Shown here: positions 6,677 through 7,226 of the stretch, one piece after another | Layout: each line of letters opens with the position of its first letter | Numbering within the stretch: position 1 is the first letter of the stretch | DNA from: Pseudomonadota bacterium | GTDB taxonomy: Bacteria > Pseudomonadota > Gammaproteobacteria > Steroidobacterales > Steroidobacteraceae | DNA length: 7,226 nucleotides | Direction of reading: 5' to 3' | NCBI GenBank assembly: GCA_021781775.1 | Contig: JAJXWE010000068.1 | Location: forward strand, 1 to 7,226 | Made by a program: the position numbers and the translations under genes | Notes under the pieces: model-generated | What the model was told of the DNA's origin: nothing | The model's database searches: none | What the model saw: the letters and a program-made list of their open reading frames with translations, nothing else

Positions 6677-7226
6677 GTGAGGCGGACCGCAGCATCCCTA
6701 CTGCTTCTCGCGCTGGCGCTGGCGCCGAGCGTGGCAGTCGCCGGCCGCGCCGCGCCGATGCCGCGCCTGGCGCTCGCGCCCTGCGCGCTGCGCTCGAGCG
6801 ATGCGCTGCAGCTGGTCAAGGCCGAGTGCGGCCGACTGCCCGTCGCGGAGAATCCCGCCGATCCGCGCGGGCGGCAGATCCGTCTCGCGGTGGCGGTGGT
6901 GCCGGCGGTGAGCACTGTGGCCCGTCCCGATCCGCTGTTCGTGCTGGCCGGTGGGCCCGGCGAGGCGGCGAGCACCTTCTACGCCAGCGTGGCGAGCGCC
7001 TTTGCCCTGATCCACCGCGATCGGGCCATCGTGCTGGTCGACCAGCGCGGTACCGGCGGATCCAATGCGCTCAAGTGCCCGGGCGGGCATGCGCGCGGCG
7101 CCGATGCCGGACCGCCGACGAGCGCCGAGATCGCCCGGCAGACCGAGCAATGCCTGGCGCACCTGCGCACGCACGCGAGCGTCCGCTACTACACCACGGA
7201 CCTGGCCGTCGACGATCTGGACCGCG
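6677..7226 (+). CDS. Secreted alpha/beta-hydrolase, TAP/proline-iminopeptidase-like (3' end outside window)
   Basis: The frame runs from GTG 6677 to the window edge without a stop, giving 183 codons and one extra base; an in-frame TGA at 6665-6667 rules out any earlier start. The N-terminus is a signal peptide: MRRTAAS, a leucine/alanine run, then AVA before Gly23 as a likely signal peptidase I site, so the mature enzyme should be periplasmic or exported. CGRLPVAENPADPRGRQI (51-68) is the usual segment before the hydrolase fold in tripeptidyl-aminopeptidase-like (SlpD/E, TAP) proteins. FVLAGGPGEAA (88-98) carries the GGPG oxyanion-hole loop, and VLVDQRGTGGSN (119-130) is the next strand and turn typical of the family. 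The nucleophile GxSxG motif, the acid and histidine and the C-terminal TAP domain would lie past the window. The likely role is release of N-terminal residues from peptides, but substrate and exact family cannot be settled from this half. No Shine-Dalgarno is visible. Confidence 0.85.
   Translation, partial: MRRTAASLLLLALALAPSVAVAGRAAPMPRLALAPCALRSSDALQLVKAECGRLPVAENPADPRGRQIRLAVAVVPAVSTVARPDPLFVLAGGPGEAASTFYASVASAFALIHRDRAIVLVDQRGTGGSNALKCPGGHARGADAGPPTSAEIARQTEQCLAHLRTHASVRYYTTDLAVDDLDR

Noticed and set aside
6610..6975. N-terminal extension of mnmG by 122 residues to ATG 6975
   Set aside because: The extension is antisense to the secreted hydrolase, is low in complexity and matches nothing in MnmG, while ATG 6609 has a ribosome site and the expected N-terminus.
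6698..7174. 158-codon minus-strand open frame at the right edge
   Set aside because: It is antisense to the hydrolase frame, which has a signal peptide and the GGPG and DQRGTG motifs; this frame is a shadow.
1..7226. A novel defence, mobile or biosynthetic system
   Set aside because: All long real frames are recognised core genes, gaps are 67 bases or shorter, and no direct repeats, inverted terminal repeats, integrase, transposase or array structure was seen.

Overview
The window is a piece of ordinary housekeeping chromosome from a GC-rich proteobacterium, most likely a gammaproteobacterium. The two-RCK-type TrkA, the TrkH of almost exactly the Escherichia coli length and the MnmG all read like gammaproteobacterial proteins. 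The strong G/C preference at third codon positions, the long (type 2) PyrF and the TAP-like secreted hydrolase would suit a Nevskiales/Steroidobacterales/Xanthomonadales-type lineage. That placement is inference and was not tested against any database.

Layout. On the plus strand, positions 1-734 hold the 3' part of trkA, followed 11 bases later by the complete trkH (746-2200); together they encode the Trk potassium uptake system, a cytoplasmic NAD-binding gating ring and a membrane pore. A 24-base convergent gap follows, with an imperfect hairpin. On the minus strand, read from right to left, come mnmG (6609-4684), pyrF (4687-3851, overlapping mnmG by ATGA) and an OppA-like lipoprotein gene (3844-2225, 6 bases after pyrF). 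These look like one transcription unit. At the right edge, divergent from mnmG across a 67-base gap, is the start of a plus-strand secreted alpha/beta-hydrolase (6677 to the window end). It begins with GTG and runs off the window with no stop codon.

How the genes work together. trkA and trkH make one complex. The minus-strand unit joins three unrelated jobs: tRNA wobble-uridine modification (MnmG), the last step of UMP synthesis (PyrF) and extracytoplasmic peptide binding (OppA-like lipoprotein). Their close packing implies co-expression, not a shared pathway. No transporter permease or ATPase accompanies the binding protein inside the window.

I found no mobile element, CRISPR array, tRNA, rRNA, phage gene, toxin-antitoxin pair or defence system, and no gene-free stretch longer than 300 bases. 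I do not see an undescribed system here. The points most worth a second look are the altered fourth selectivity-filter loop of TrkH, the orphan peptide-binding lipoprotein fused by position to mnmG-pyrF, and a possible leaderless GTG start for the divergent hydrolase.
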